Positions 7,431 through 15,900 of a DNA stretch of 18,559 nucleotides are shown here, in pieces. Source of the stretch: Verrucomicrobiota bacterium (lineage in GTDB: Bacteria > Verrucomicrobiota > Verrucomicrobiia > Opitutales > Opitutaceae). The notes beneath the pieces are model-generated. The model was not told where the DNA came from. It saw only the letters and a list, made by a program, of their open reading frames with translations, and made no database searches. Every line of letters starts with the position of its first letter. Position 1 is the first letter of the stretch. Location of the stretch: NCBI GenBank assembly GCA_003694825.1, contig RFJS01000298.1, positions 1 to 18,559 on the forward strand. Reading direction: 5' to 3'. Both the position numbers and the translations under genes were made by a program.

Positions 7431-8842
7431 GCGTCGGCGGGTTGCGGGGCACTCCCCTGCTTGCGCTCGGCGAGTTCCCGCTCGATGCGCTGGATTCGCT
7501 CCTCGGTGATCGGGTAGAAGAAAATGGACAGGGCCGTGAGCACGGCGAAGCCCGCCGGCATGATGCTGAAGAGCACGCGGATGCCCGTGAGGGCGGTCTC
7601 GCTCTGCTCGGCGTTGGGCACAAACCCGAAGAAACTGAGCATCCACCCGGAGATGGCGCCGCCGACGGCGATGCCGAGCTTGGTGGCGAAGAGGGAGGCG
7701 GAGAACACCAGGCCCGTGGTGCGCCGGCCCGTTTTCCACTCCCCGTAGTCGGCGCAGTCGGCATACATCGAAAAGACGATGGCGGGCGTGGGGCCGGCGA
7801 GGAACGCGCCGAGGATGTTGAGGGCGTAGAGGGTGACCGTGGAGGTGGGATCGACGAAGTAGAACCCGAGCAGAGTGGCGGCGTTGCCCAGCATCAGGGT
7901 GATGAGCAGGTTGCGCCGGTCCATGAAGCGGGTGAAGAGCTTCGTGCAGGCCGCCCCGGCGACGAGGGCGAGACCGCCGGAGGTCATGAAGAGCGTGGCG
8001 GCGGATTCGTTGCCGACGACATACTTGAAGTAGTAGACCTGCGAGGCGTTGCGGGCGGCGACATTGCACAGGTTGAAGATCGCCGCGAAAAACAGGACGA
8101 TCCACGGCACGTTGTGCATGAGCGCGACGAGGTCCTTCTTCAGGTTCGACTTTTGGTCGGCGGGCGGCAGGACGCGCTCGCGCGTGAAGGCGAAGGTGGT
8201 GAGGAACATCGCCACCGAGATCACCGCGAAGAGCGCCATGGTGCGGCTGAAGCCCGCGGCCTCGTCGCCGCCGCCGAGGAATTCCTTGAGCGGCAATGTG
8301 AGGCTGGCGACGAGCAGGCCGCCACCGAAGGCACCGACGAAGCGGTAGGCGGAAAGGGAGGTGCGCTCGGCCGAGGAGGAGGTCATCACTCCCATGAGCG
8401 CGCTGTAGGGGACGTTGATGACCGTGTAGGCCACCATCATCCCCGTGTAGGTGATATAGGCGTAGATGAGCTTGCCGCTGGGGCTGAGGTCGGGGTTGGC
8501 AAACATCAGCCAGCCGATCAGGCCGTAGGGAACAGCGGCCCAGAGGAGATAGGGGCGGAACTTGCCCCAGCGCGATTTCGTGCGGTCGGCGATGATGCCC
8601 ATGACCGGGTCGTTGACCGCGTCGAAAATCCGCGTGACCAGAAACATCGTGCCGACGGCGGCGGCGGGCAGCCCGAACACGTCCGTGTAATAGAACAGCA
8701 GGAAGATGTTGAACGCCTGGAAAAAGAAATTCGAGGCGGTGTCACCGAGCGCGTAGGCAATCTTCTCGCCGACGGAGAGCCGGTGGCCGCGCTCCACGGC
8801 CTGCTGCAGAGAGGTGGGGGCTTCAGATGTGGGGTGTGACAT
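7427..8842 (-). CDS. GPH-family sugar:cation symporter (xyloside/oligosaccharide type)
   Basis: The 471-residue integral membrane protein belongs to the glycoside-pentoside-hexuronide:cation symporters (MelB/XynT/XylP relatives). The diagnostic segment DAVNDPVMGIIADRT with KSRWGKFRPY is present after the first helices. About twelve hydrophobic segments follow, including YGLIGWLMFANPDLS, MMVAYTVINVPYSALMG and LVFSASLFATKLGIAVGGAI. The start at ATG 8842 (MSHPTSEAPTSLQQAVERGH) is preferred. The frame opens further upstream to 8989, but that stretch encodes no membrane or family sequence and would consume the divergent control region. The start has no Shine-Dalgarno sequence; a GTGCAC palindrome sits 2 nt upstream of the ATG. 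The stop overlaps the GH43 start, so transport and hydrolysis are made together. Expected cargo is a xylose-containing oligosaccharide. Confidence 0.93.
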   Translation of the reverse strand: MSHPTSEAPTSLQQAVERGHRLSVGEKIAYALGDTASNFFFQAFNIFLLFYYTDVFGLPAAAVGTMFLVTRIFDAVNDPVMGIIADRTKSRWGKFRPYLLWAAVPYGLIGWLMFANPDLSPSGKLIYAYITYTGMMVAYTVINVPYSALMGVMTSSSAERTSLSAYRFVGAFGGGLLVASLTLPLKEFLGGGDEAAGFSRTMALFAVISVAMFLTTFAFTRERVLPPADQKSNLKKDLVALMHNVPWIVLFFAAIFNLCNVAARNASQVYYFKYVVGNESAATLFMTSGGLALVAGAACTKLFTRFMDRRNLLITLMLGNAATLLGFYFVDPTSTVTLYALNILGAFLAGPTPAIVFSMYADCADYGEWKTGRRTTGLVFSASLFATKLGIAVGGAISGWMLSFFGFVPNAEQSETALTGIRVLFSIMPAGFAVLTALSIFFYPITEERIQRIERELAERKQGSAPQPADA

Positions 8843-8843
8843 G

Positions 8844-8868
8844 GTGCACGTTGATGCACATTTTGTGC
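8844..8868. promoter_or_regulatory. Candidate operator cluster at the symporter start
   Basis: Two adjacent palindromic elements lie here: GTGCAC (8844-8849) and the perfect inverted repeat GCACA-TTT-TGTGC (8856-8868). They sit within 26 nt upstream of the symporter start, where a LacI-family repressor would block transcription or elongation. The GTGCA core recurs at 9018-9028 and 9152-9162. Binding by the adjacent LacI protein is inference. Confidence 0.45.
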
Positions 8869-9017
8869 GGGTTGGCAAGGGTGTGGACGGACAGGCCGGG
8901 GGGCGGGGACGGCCGCCATCGGGCGGCGGAATCGCTGGAGGAAAGAATCCGCAGGCAGCGGCCGCGCCGACCGGAATGTCGGGATTCATCCAGTCGATGC
9001 GCGCTGCAGCGTCAAAG

Positions 9018-9028
9018 AAAAGTGCACA
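9018..9028 (+). promoter_or_regulatory. Candidate operator, AAAAGTGCACA copy 1
   Basis: This 11-mer with a GTGCAC palindromic core is repeated exactly at 9152-9162. The two copies are 134 bp apart in the lacI-type leader and share the core with the elements at 8844-8868. It may be an operator for the adjacent LacI-family protein. Confidence 0.4.
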
Positions 9029-9151
9029 CCTGGCTGACGCGCCCGGCGCCTGTCCGACAAAGCTGCAAGTCGATGAATTTCAGAAATTTGAAGGCCGGCA
9101 CAGATGTGTTTGCGGCCGTAATGACGGAGCAAGATGCGCACCTGTCCCGGG

Positions 9152-9162
9152 AAAAGTGCACA
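9152..9162 (+). promoter_or_regulatory. Candidate operator, AAAAGTGCACA copy 2
   Basis: This is the second exact copy of the 11-mer at 9018-9028, located 70 bp before the lacI-type start codon. It could support autoregulation or looping with the copy near 8844-8868. Assignment rests on repetition and context only. Confidence 0.4.
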
Positions 9163-9231
9163 AAGATGACGCCCGGGGAAAGGGCGGCTTGCCCGGCGGG
9201 GGAAGCTGAGCCACAGGTGAGGGCGTTGCCC

Positions 9232-10308
9232 ATGCCCCGGAAGCGTTCAGTCAACCAGGCGGAGATCGCCCGGCGCCTCCAGATTTCGCGAACGACGGTT
9301 TCGCGGAGCCTTTCCAACCATCCGGCGATCAGCGCAGTGACGCGGGCGAAGGTGCAGGCGATGGCGGCCTCGCTGGGCTACCGGCACGTGCCGACGCGGG
9401 TGATCCGGTCTGGACGGCAGGGGCGGTCGATCACGATCGGTGTCGTTATCGGGGTGCCGGTGTGCGATACCGCCATGGCGACTTTTCCGATGGTGCTGCG
9501 GGGCATTCAGGAGCGTGCGCAGGTCGATCACGTGGCCGTGGATGTGGTGACGGAGGATCCCTCGGTCTGGGATCCGCGCGCCGCCCGGCAGCCGCTCTTC
9601 CGGCGCATACGGGAGCGGCGGTGGCGGGGGTTGATCCTGATGTATCCCTTCCCTCCGGAGAGCGTCGATCAGATCGCGCGACGGATCTCGACGGTTTCGG
9701 TGCTGAGCGAGTATGACCACCTCGCGGTGGATACGGTGGATACAGACCACGCCGACATCGCGGGGATGGTGCGGCATCTGGCGGCGGCCGGGCACGAACG
9801 CATTGGATTTGTCAGCTGGCGTTATCGGGTGGGCGGCCGTTGGGCGCTGCGGCGGTTTGGGGCGTTCGCCGAGGGGATGTTTCAACTCGGGCTTGAGCTG
9901 CGGGCCGATTGGGTGGCCAACATCCACCGGGAGAGCAACCGCTGCGAGACACCCGAGGCGGTGGCGGCCTTCGTGGCGCAGCGGCTGCGGAGGGACGGTG
10001 TCACGGCATGGGTTTGTGCGGCGGATCACCAGGCGTATCAGCTTATCGGCGACCTTCGGGCCGTGGGCATCGAGGTGCCCCGGGATTGTTCAGTGACGGG
10101 GTTCGACGGAATCGCGCCGCCGCCGGGTATGCCGAGGCTGACGACGCTGGGGGTGGCCCACGAGGACATCGGCAGTTCGGCGGTGGCGCGGCTGCTCAGT
10201 CGGATCCTCCACGCGACCGCGCCGCGGCGGAAAATCCTCGTGGAGACGCGGCTGGTCGAAGGCGGGACCGTGGGCCCGCCGGGGGCGGTCGGAAATACAG
10301 ACTTATGA
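9232..10308 (+). CDS. LacI-family transcriptional regulator
   Basis: The 358-residue protein has the LacI layout: an N-terminal helix-turn-helix (NQAEIARRLQISRTTVSRSL, about residues 8-27), the hinge region after AKVQAMAASLGYRHV, and a periplasmic-binding-protein-like sensor domain (ITIGVVIGVPV, GLILMYPF, DTVDTDHADIAGMVRHLAAAGHERIGFV, CSVTGFDGIAPP). The start at ATG 9232 (MPRKRSVNQAEIARRLQ) fits the family and has AGGTGAGG at 9-nt spacing; the frame is open far upstream without conserved sequence. The gene is divergent from the symporter-GH43 operon and overlaps the GH26-like gene as ATGA. It most likely senses an imported sugar and controls both operons. The sensor ligand cannot be read from the sequence; xylo-oligosaccharide is an inference from the neighbours. 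Confidence 0.92.
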   Translation: MPRKRSVNQAEIARRLQISRTTVSRSLSNHPAISAVTRAKVQAMAASLGYRHVPTRVIRSGRQGRSITIGVVIGVPVCDTAMATFPMVLRGIQERAQVDHVAVDVVTEDPSVWDPRAARQPLFRRIRERRWRGLILMYPFPPESVDQIARRISTVSVLSEYDHLAVDTVDTDHADIAGMVRHLAAAGHERIGFVSWRYRVGGRWALRRFGAFAEGMFQLGLELRADWVANIHRESNRCETPEAVAAFVAQRLRRDGVTAWVCAADHQAYQLIGDLRAVGIEVPRDCSVTGFDGIAPPPGMPRLTTLGVAHEDIGSSAVARLLSRILHATAPRRKILVETRLVEGGTVGPPGAVGNTDL

Positions 10309-11339
10309 AAAACTGGATACACATCGGGATGGCTGCCGTCCTCGCCTGGGGCCCCGGCGTCATGATGGCGACCGCGGGCGAGTTCGCGCCGCGGAAGAAC
10401 TTCGGGGCGCGGCTCGAGCCGGTCGATCAGGTCTACAACGGCGGCGGCCAGGATGCGCAGGGATTTCATGAGTTCGCGGGGGCGCTCGGCGCGGACAGAC
10501 ATCCGATCCTTTACATGACGTATGTGGGACTGACGCCGTCTGTCGAGGACGGGGGGACGGCGGGGACGCCGGAGGGGATCCGGGCGTGGGGCGAGGAGCT
10601 GGGCGAGACGCTCGCGGCCCTGCCCTTTCGGGAGGTCATGCCGCAGATCGGACTGTCGATGGTGGGCGGTCGCGACAGCGGAGCCGGGCGGGATCACGAG
10701 GTCGCGGCGGGGGTGTTCGACGCGAACATCGAGGCTTTTGTCGAGGCGGTGGCGGCTCTGGGGCGCCCGGCGCTGGTTCGGATCGGTTATGAGTGCGAGG
10801 GGGCCTGGAACGGTTACAAACCCGACAGCTACCGGGCGGCTTTCATCCGGGTGACGCAGGCCTTGCGGGAGCGCGGGCTGCCGGTGGCGACGGTGTGGTG
10901 CGTGGCGGGCGGATCGTCCGGCACACGGGAGGTGGAGGCGTTGATGTCCTGGTATCCCGGAGACGAATGGGTCGACTGGTGGAGCATCGACATCTTTTCG
11001 CGCGAAGAGATCGATGCGCCGCTCACGGCGGCTTTCTGCGAACGTGCCGGCGCGCATGGGAAACCGGTTCTGATCGGTGAATCGACACCGCGCTATGTGG
11101 GGGTTCTCGACGGCAGGGCTTCGTGGGAGGCGTGGTTCGAGCCGTTTTTCGCGCTGGTGCGCCGGCAGCCGGAGATCAAAGGCATCTGCTATATCAACTG
11201 GGAGTGGCGGGAATGGTCGGAGCGGCTCGGTTTCCCATGGCACGACTGGGGTGACGCGCGGATCGAGCGCAACGCGCATGTGCGAGAGGCCTACCGCGGG
11301 GAGATGGCTCTTCCGCTCTACCGCCACGCCCGCGAGTAG
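10305..11339 (+). CDS. Secreted GH26-like (clan GH-A-type) putative glycosidase
   Basis: The 344-residue protein has a signal peptide (MKNWIHIGMAAVLAWGPGVM, cleavage near ATAG-EF). The mature part resembles GH26-type TIM-barrel proteins: PILYMTYVGL, PQIGLSM, VRIGYECEGAWNGYKPDSYR, ATVWCVAGG, WYPGDEWVDWWSIDIF, PVLIGESTPRYVG and IKGICYINWEW. Two candidate catalytic acids stand at the expected strand ends: E163 (in RIGYE, acid/base) and E259 (in LIGES, nucleophile). GH26 members include mannanases and xylanases, but this sequence is not a classical member, so the substrate is unknown. The ATG (10305-10307) overlaps the regulator stop in ATGA; a longer frame opens at 9909 but is only regulator sequence in another frame. 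It probably attacks the polymer whose fragments the symporter imports. Confidence 0.75.
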   Translation: MKNWIHIGMAAVLAWGPGVMMATAGEFAPRKNFGARLEPVDQVYNGGGQDAQGFHEFAGALGADRHPILYMTYVGLTPSVEDGGTAGTPEGIRAWGEELGETLAALPFREVMPQIGLSMVGGRDSGAGRDHEVAAGVFDANIEAFVEAVAALGRPALVRIGYECEGAWNGYKPDSYRAAFIRVTQALRERGLPVATVWCVAGGSSGTREVEALMSWYPGDEWVDWWSIDIFSREEIDAPLTAAFCERAGAHGKPVLIGESTPRYVGVLDGRASWEAWFEPFFALVRRQPEIKGICYINWEWREWSERLGFPWHDWGDARIERNAHVREAYRGEMALPLYRHARE

Positions 11340-11399
11340 AGGCGCGGGGGGCGGCGCCGGTGCGCCGGGGGTCGGCTTCTTCGAGGCGACGTATCGACG

Positions 11400-11434
11400 A
11401 AAAAGAAACGGCCGCGGAGGCGATCCGCGGCCGT
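11400..11434 (-). terminator. Terminator of the gltBD operon, possibly bidirectional
   Basis: A perfect 11-bp stem (ACGGCCGCGGA 11408-11418, loop GGCGA, TCCGCGGCCGT 11424-11434) lies 34 nt beyond the gltD stop. On the minus strand it is followed by TTTCTTTTT (11408-11400), a good T-tract. On the plus strand only TTGTGTT follows, so it may weakly stop transcription of the GH26-like gene too. Confidence 0.85.
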
Positions 11435-11468
11435 TGTGTTGCAAGGTAATTGATCGGGAGGGGCTGCC

Positions 11469-12953
11469 TCAGGGCAGGTTGGTCTCACCCATGAGGTAGC
11501 GGTCGCATTCGCGGGCGACTCCCCTGCCCTCGTTGATGGCCCAGACCACAAGGCTCTGGCCGCGGCGGCAGTCGCCGGCGGCGAAGACGCCCGGGATGTT
11601 GGTGGTGTATTTCTCGTGCTCGGCCTTGATGTTGCTGCGCGGATCCGTGTCGAGCCCGAGGGCTTCGGCGATCGTGTGCTCGGGGCCGAGGAAGCCCATG
11701 GCGAGGAGTGCGAGCTGGGCGGGACGACGCTTTTCGGAGCCGGCAACCTCCTTGGGGATGAAGCGGCCGTTTTCATCGCGATCCCACTCGATGTTGACGG
11801 TGATGATTTCCTTCAGGCAGCCCTGTTCGTCGCCAATGAATTCCTTGACGGTGGTGAGGTAGACGCGCGGGTCGGAGCCCCACTTCGCGGCGGCTTCCTC
11901 CTGCCCGTAGTCGACACGGTAGATCTTCGGCCACTCCGGCCACGGGTTGTTGGGCTGGCGCTCGTCGGGCGGACGGGGAAGGATCTCGATCTGGGTGACG
12001 CTGCGGGCGCCCTGGCGGACCGCGGAGCCGACGCAGTCGGTGCCGGTGTCGCCGCCGCCGATGACGACGACATCCTTGTCGCGGGCGTGGATGGGCGCGG
12101 TGTCGGGGCCGTCTTCGAGAACGGCCCTGGTGTTGCCGGTGAGATACTCCATGGCGAAGTGCACGCCCTTGAGATCGCGCCCCTTGATGGGGAGGTCGCG
12201 AGGTTTGGTGGCGCCGGTGCAGATGACGACGGCGTCGTAGTCCTCGACGAGCTTCTTCGGGTCGATGTCCTTGCCGACCTCGACGCCGCACTCGAAGCGA
12301 ATGCCCTCCTCCTCCATGAGCTTGAGGCGGCGCATGACGACCTTGCGCTTGTCGAGCTTCATGTTGGGGATGCCATACATGAGCAGGCCGCCGGGGCGGT
12401 CGGCGCGTTCGTAGACGGTGACGAGGTGGCCGGCGTTGTTGAGCTGGGCGGCGGCGGAGAGACCGGCCGGGCCGGAGCCGATCACGGCGACCTTTTTGCC
12501 GGTGCGCTTCTTCGGGGCCCGGGGCACGACCCATCCCTCTTCCCAGCCGCGCTCGATGATCGAGTATTCGATGTTCTTGATCGTGACGGGCGGCTCGATG
12601 ATGCCGAGGACGCAGGAGCCCTCGCAGGGGGCGGGACAGACGCGGCCGGTGAACTCGGGGAAGTTGTTGGTCTTGTGCAGACGCTCGAGCGCCTCCTGCC
12701 AGAGTCCGTTGTAGACGAGGTCGTTGAACTCGGGGATGAGGTGGTTGATGGGGCAGCCGGCGGCCATGCCGTTGATGAGCTTGCCGGTGTGGCAGAAGGG
12801 AACGCCGCAGTCCATGCAACGGGCCCCCTGCTGGCGGAGGCGCTTCTCCTCCATGTGGAGGTGAAACTCGTTCCAGTCCTTGATGCGTTCGAGGGGGGCG
12901 CGGTCGACGGGGAACTCGCGCATGTATTCAAGAAATCCGGTTGGTTTTCCCAT
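11469..12953 (-). CDS. gltD: Glutamate synthase (NADPH) small subunit
   Basis: The 494-residue beta subunit supplies electrons from NAD(P)H to the large subunit, completing glutamine + 2-oxoglutarate to two glutamates. The N-terminal Fe-S domain shows [10 protein letters not shown] (C46, C49, C54) and CPAPCEGSC. The FAD-binding Rossmann motif is [14 protein letters not shown]. The NAD(P)H-binding motif is [14 protein letters not shown]-terminal FAD site reads [18 protein letters not shown]. Length and order match GltD. It follows gltB by 40 nt on the same strand, and the hairpin at 11400-11434 ends the transcript. The start at 12953 ([15 protein letters not shown]) fits family N-termini; there is no Shine-Dalgarno sequence, so translation may depend on another signal or on coupling to gltB. 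Confidence 0.97.
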   Translation of the reverse strand: MGKPTGFLEYMREFPVDRAPLERIKDWNEFHLHMEEKRLRQQGARCMDCGVPFCHTGKLINGMAAGCPINHLIPEFNDLVYNGLWQEALERLHKTNNFPEFTGRVCPAPCEGSCVLGIIEPPVTIKNIEYSIIERGWEEGWVVPRAPKKRTGKKVAVIGSGPAGLSAAAQLNNAGHLVTVYERADRPGGLLMYGIPNMKLDKRKVVMRRLKLMEEEGIRFECGVEVGKDIDPKKLVEDYDAVVICTGATKPRDLPIKGRDLKGVHFAMEYLTGNTRAVLEDGPDTAPIHARDKDVVVIGGGDTGTDCVGSAVRQGARSVTQIEILPRPPDERQPNNPWPEWPKIYRVDYGQEEAAAKWGSDPRVYLTTVKEFIGDEQGCLKEIITVNIEWDRDENGRFIPKEVAGSEKRRPAQLALLAMGFLGPEHTIAEALGLDTDPRSNIKAEHEKYTTNIPGVFAAGDCRRGQSLVVWAINEGRGVARECDRYLMGETNLP

Positions 12954-12993
12954 GGGTCAAATATCCGTGTTGGATTCTCCGGTTGAAGGTTGA

Positions 12994-15900
12994 TCAGTTG
13001 CCGCCGACGCGAGCGAGGTCGCGTGAGTTTTCCTCGAAGGCTTCCATGATGGCTTCGTCGCCGGTGAGGCCGCGGGCATGGGCGCGCTTGATGCACTCGA
13101 GCATGCGCTTGTAGTCCTTCGGGATGACCTTGACGAACTGGTGGACCTTGTTGTCCCAGTCCTCGAGGACAGCCCTGGCCCGGGAGCTGTTGGTGTAGCC
13201 GAGGTGTTTTTTGATCATGACGCGGACCTCATTGATCTCCTCGGGGTCCTCGAGCTTTTCGAGCAGGACCATCTGTTTGTTCACCCGGCCGGGGAATTCG
13301 CCGGTCTCATCGAGGACGTAGGCGATGCCGCCGGACATGCCGGCCGCGAAGTTGCGCCCGGTGGGGCCGAGGATGACGACGCGCCCGCCGGTCATGTATT
13401 CACAACCGTGATCGCCGACGGCTTCGACGACGGCGTGGACGCCGGAGTTGCGCACGCAGAAGCGCTCGCCGGCCATGCCGCGGATGTAGGCCTCGCCGGA
13501 GGTGGCGCCGTAGAAGGCGACGTTGCCGATGATGATGTTTTCCTCCGGGACGAAGGGCGATCCGGCCGGCGGATACACGACGAGTTTGCCGCCGGAGAGG
13601 CCCTTGCCGAAGTAGTCGTTGGCGTCACCTTCGAGGAAGAAGCTCATGCCGCGGGGCATGAAGGCGCCGAAGCTCTGTCCGGCCGACCCCTTGAAGGTGA
13701 TGCGGATCGTGTCTTCGGGCAGGCCCTTGGATCCCCACTTCTTGGTGAGTTCGCTGCCGGTGATCGTGCCGACGACGCGGTTGGTGTTTTTGATGGGCAG
13801 CTCGGCGATGACCTTTTCGCCCTTTTCGATGGCGGGCTTGCAGATGTCCAGGAGCGTGGTGAGGTCGAGTGACTTGTCGAGACCGTGATCCTGGGGAATC
13901 TGGCAGTAGCGGCCGACTTCCGGCCCGACGTCGGGCTGGTAGAGGATGTTGGAGAAGTCGAGTCCGTGGGCCTTCCAGTGGTCGATGGCTTTGCGGGGCT
14001 CGAGCTTGTCGACGCGGCCGATCATCTCATCGACGGTGCGGAAGCCGAGCTGGGCCATGATCTCGCGCATCTGCTGGGCGACGAAGCGCATGAAGTTGAC
14101 CACGTGCTCGGGCTTGCCGGTGTATTTGGCGCGCAGGCGCGGATCCTGGGTGGCGACGCCGACCGGGCACGTATTCAGATGGCAGGCACGCATCATGATG
14201 CACCCGGTGGCGACGAGAGCGGTGGTGGCGAAGCCGAACTCCTCTGCGCCGAGCAGGGCGGCGATGGCGACGTCGCGGCCAGTCTTGAGCTGGCCGTCGG
14301 TCTCCACGGCGATGCGGGAGCGGAGGTTGTTCATCACCAGGGTCTGGTGGGTTTCGGCGAGGCCGAGTTCCCACGGCAGGCCGGCGTGTTTGATGGAGGT
14401 CTGCGGCGAGGCGCCGGTGCCGCCGTCGTGTCCGGAGATGAGGACGACGTCGGCATGGGCCTTGGCGACGCCGGCGGCGATGGTGCCGACGCCGACTTCG
14501 GCGACGAGTTTCACGCAGATGCGGGCGTCACGATTGGCGTTCTTGAGGTCGTGGATGAGCTCGGCAAGGTCTTCGATCGAGTAGATGTCGTGGTGCGGCG
14601 GCGGGGAGATGAGGCCGACGCCGGCAGTGGTGTGGCGGGTCTTGGCGACCCACGGATAGACCTTCGTGCCCGGGAGCTGACCGCCCTCGCCGGGCTTGGC
14701 GCCCTGGGCCATCTTGATCTGGATTTCTTTGGCGTTGACGAGGTATTCGCTGGTGACGCCGAAGCGGCCGGAGGCGACCTGCTTGATGGCGGAGTTTTTC
14801 GAGTCTCCGTTGGGCAGGGGGATGAAGCGCTCGGGGTCTTCGCCGCCCTCGCCGGTGTTGGACTTGCCGCCGATGCGGTTCATGGCGATGGCGAGGGTTT
14901 CGTGCGCCTCCTTGGAGATGGAGCCATAGGACATGGCGCCGGTCTTGAAGCGCTTCATGATGTTTTCGACCGGCTCGACCTCTTCGATGGGAATCGGGTT
15001 GGAGGGCTTGAATTCGAGGAGGCCGCGCAGGGTGCAGAGATTCTTCGACTGATCGTCGATGAGCTGCGCGTATTCCTTGAAGATCTCGTAGCTGCCGGTG
15101 CGGACGGCTTTTTGGAGCTTGTGGATGGACTCCGGGTTGAAGAGGTGGAATTCGCCGTCCTTGCGCCACTTGAAGTGGCCGCCTTCGGGGAGGGTGTGGC
15201 CGTCGACCTCACGGTCCGGGAAGGCGATCTTGTGGCGGGCGAGGACTTCCTGGGCGAGGGCGCGCAGGCCGATGCCACCGACGCGGGAGGCGGTCCAGGT
15301 GAAGTAGCGATCGATGATGTCCTGGCGAATGCCGACGGCTTCGAAGACCTGAGCACCCCGGTAGCTCTGGATGGAGGAGATGCCCATTTTCGACATGACC
15401 TTGATGACGCCTTTGGTGGCCGCCTTGACGTAGTTCTTGCAGGCGGAGGCGTGGTCGATGTCGGTGAGCAGGCCTTCGCGTATCATGTCGTCGATCGTTT
15501 CGAAGACCAGGTAGGGGTTGATGGCGCTGGCGCCGTAGCCGATGAGGGTGGCGAAGTGATGGGTCTCGCGGCAGTCGCCGGCTTCGAGGACGAGGCTGAC
15601 ACGCGTGCGCAGGCCCTCGCGGATGAGGTAGTGATGGAGGCCGGCGACGGCGAGGAGCGAGGGGATGGGGGCGTCTTCGGCGGTGACGGCGCGGTCGGAG
15701 AGGATGAGGATGTTGACGTCGTCCTTTTCGATGAGCTGGCGCGCCTGTTCGCAGAGGCGGTCCATGGCCTTGCGCAGCCCCTTGTCGCCGTCGCGCACGG
15801 GGAAGAGGATCTGGAGGGTGCCGACTTTCAGACCCGGGAGCTCGACGCGCCGGAGTTTGGCGAATTCCTCATTGGTGAGGACGGGCCACTTGATTTCGAT

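Larger units (their letters stand above)
8843..9231. promoter_or_regulatory. Divergent control region between the symporter and lacI-type genes
   Basis: These 389 bp separate the divergent starts at 8842 and 9232. Open frames cross it but show no conserved protein features. It holds several short palindromes and a repeated 11-mer (separate entries). A purine-rich AGGTGAGG (9215-9222) gives the lacI-type gene a good Shine-Dalgarno site, 9 nt before ATG 9232. I could not assign convincing -35/-10 pairs for either direction. Confidence 0.6.

Noticed and set aside
7431..8105. N-terminal extension of the GH43 frame
   Set aside because: This part is the symporter gene read in another frame (Arg/His-rich). 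GH43 similarity begins only after the GTG at 7428-7430.
8827..9231. N-terminal extension of the LacI-type frame, and other frames crossing the divergent region
   Set aside because: No conserved residues before MPRKRSVNQAEIARR, a good ribosome site at 9215-9222, and the region is needed for divergent promoters.
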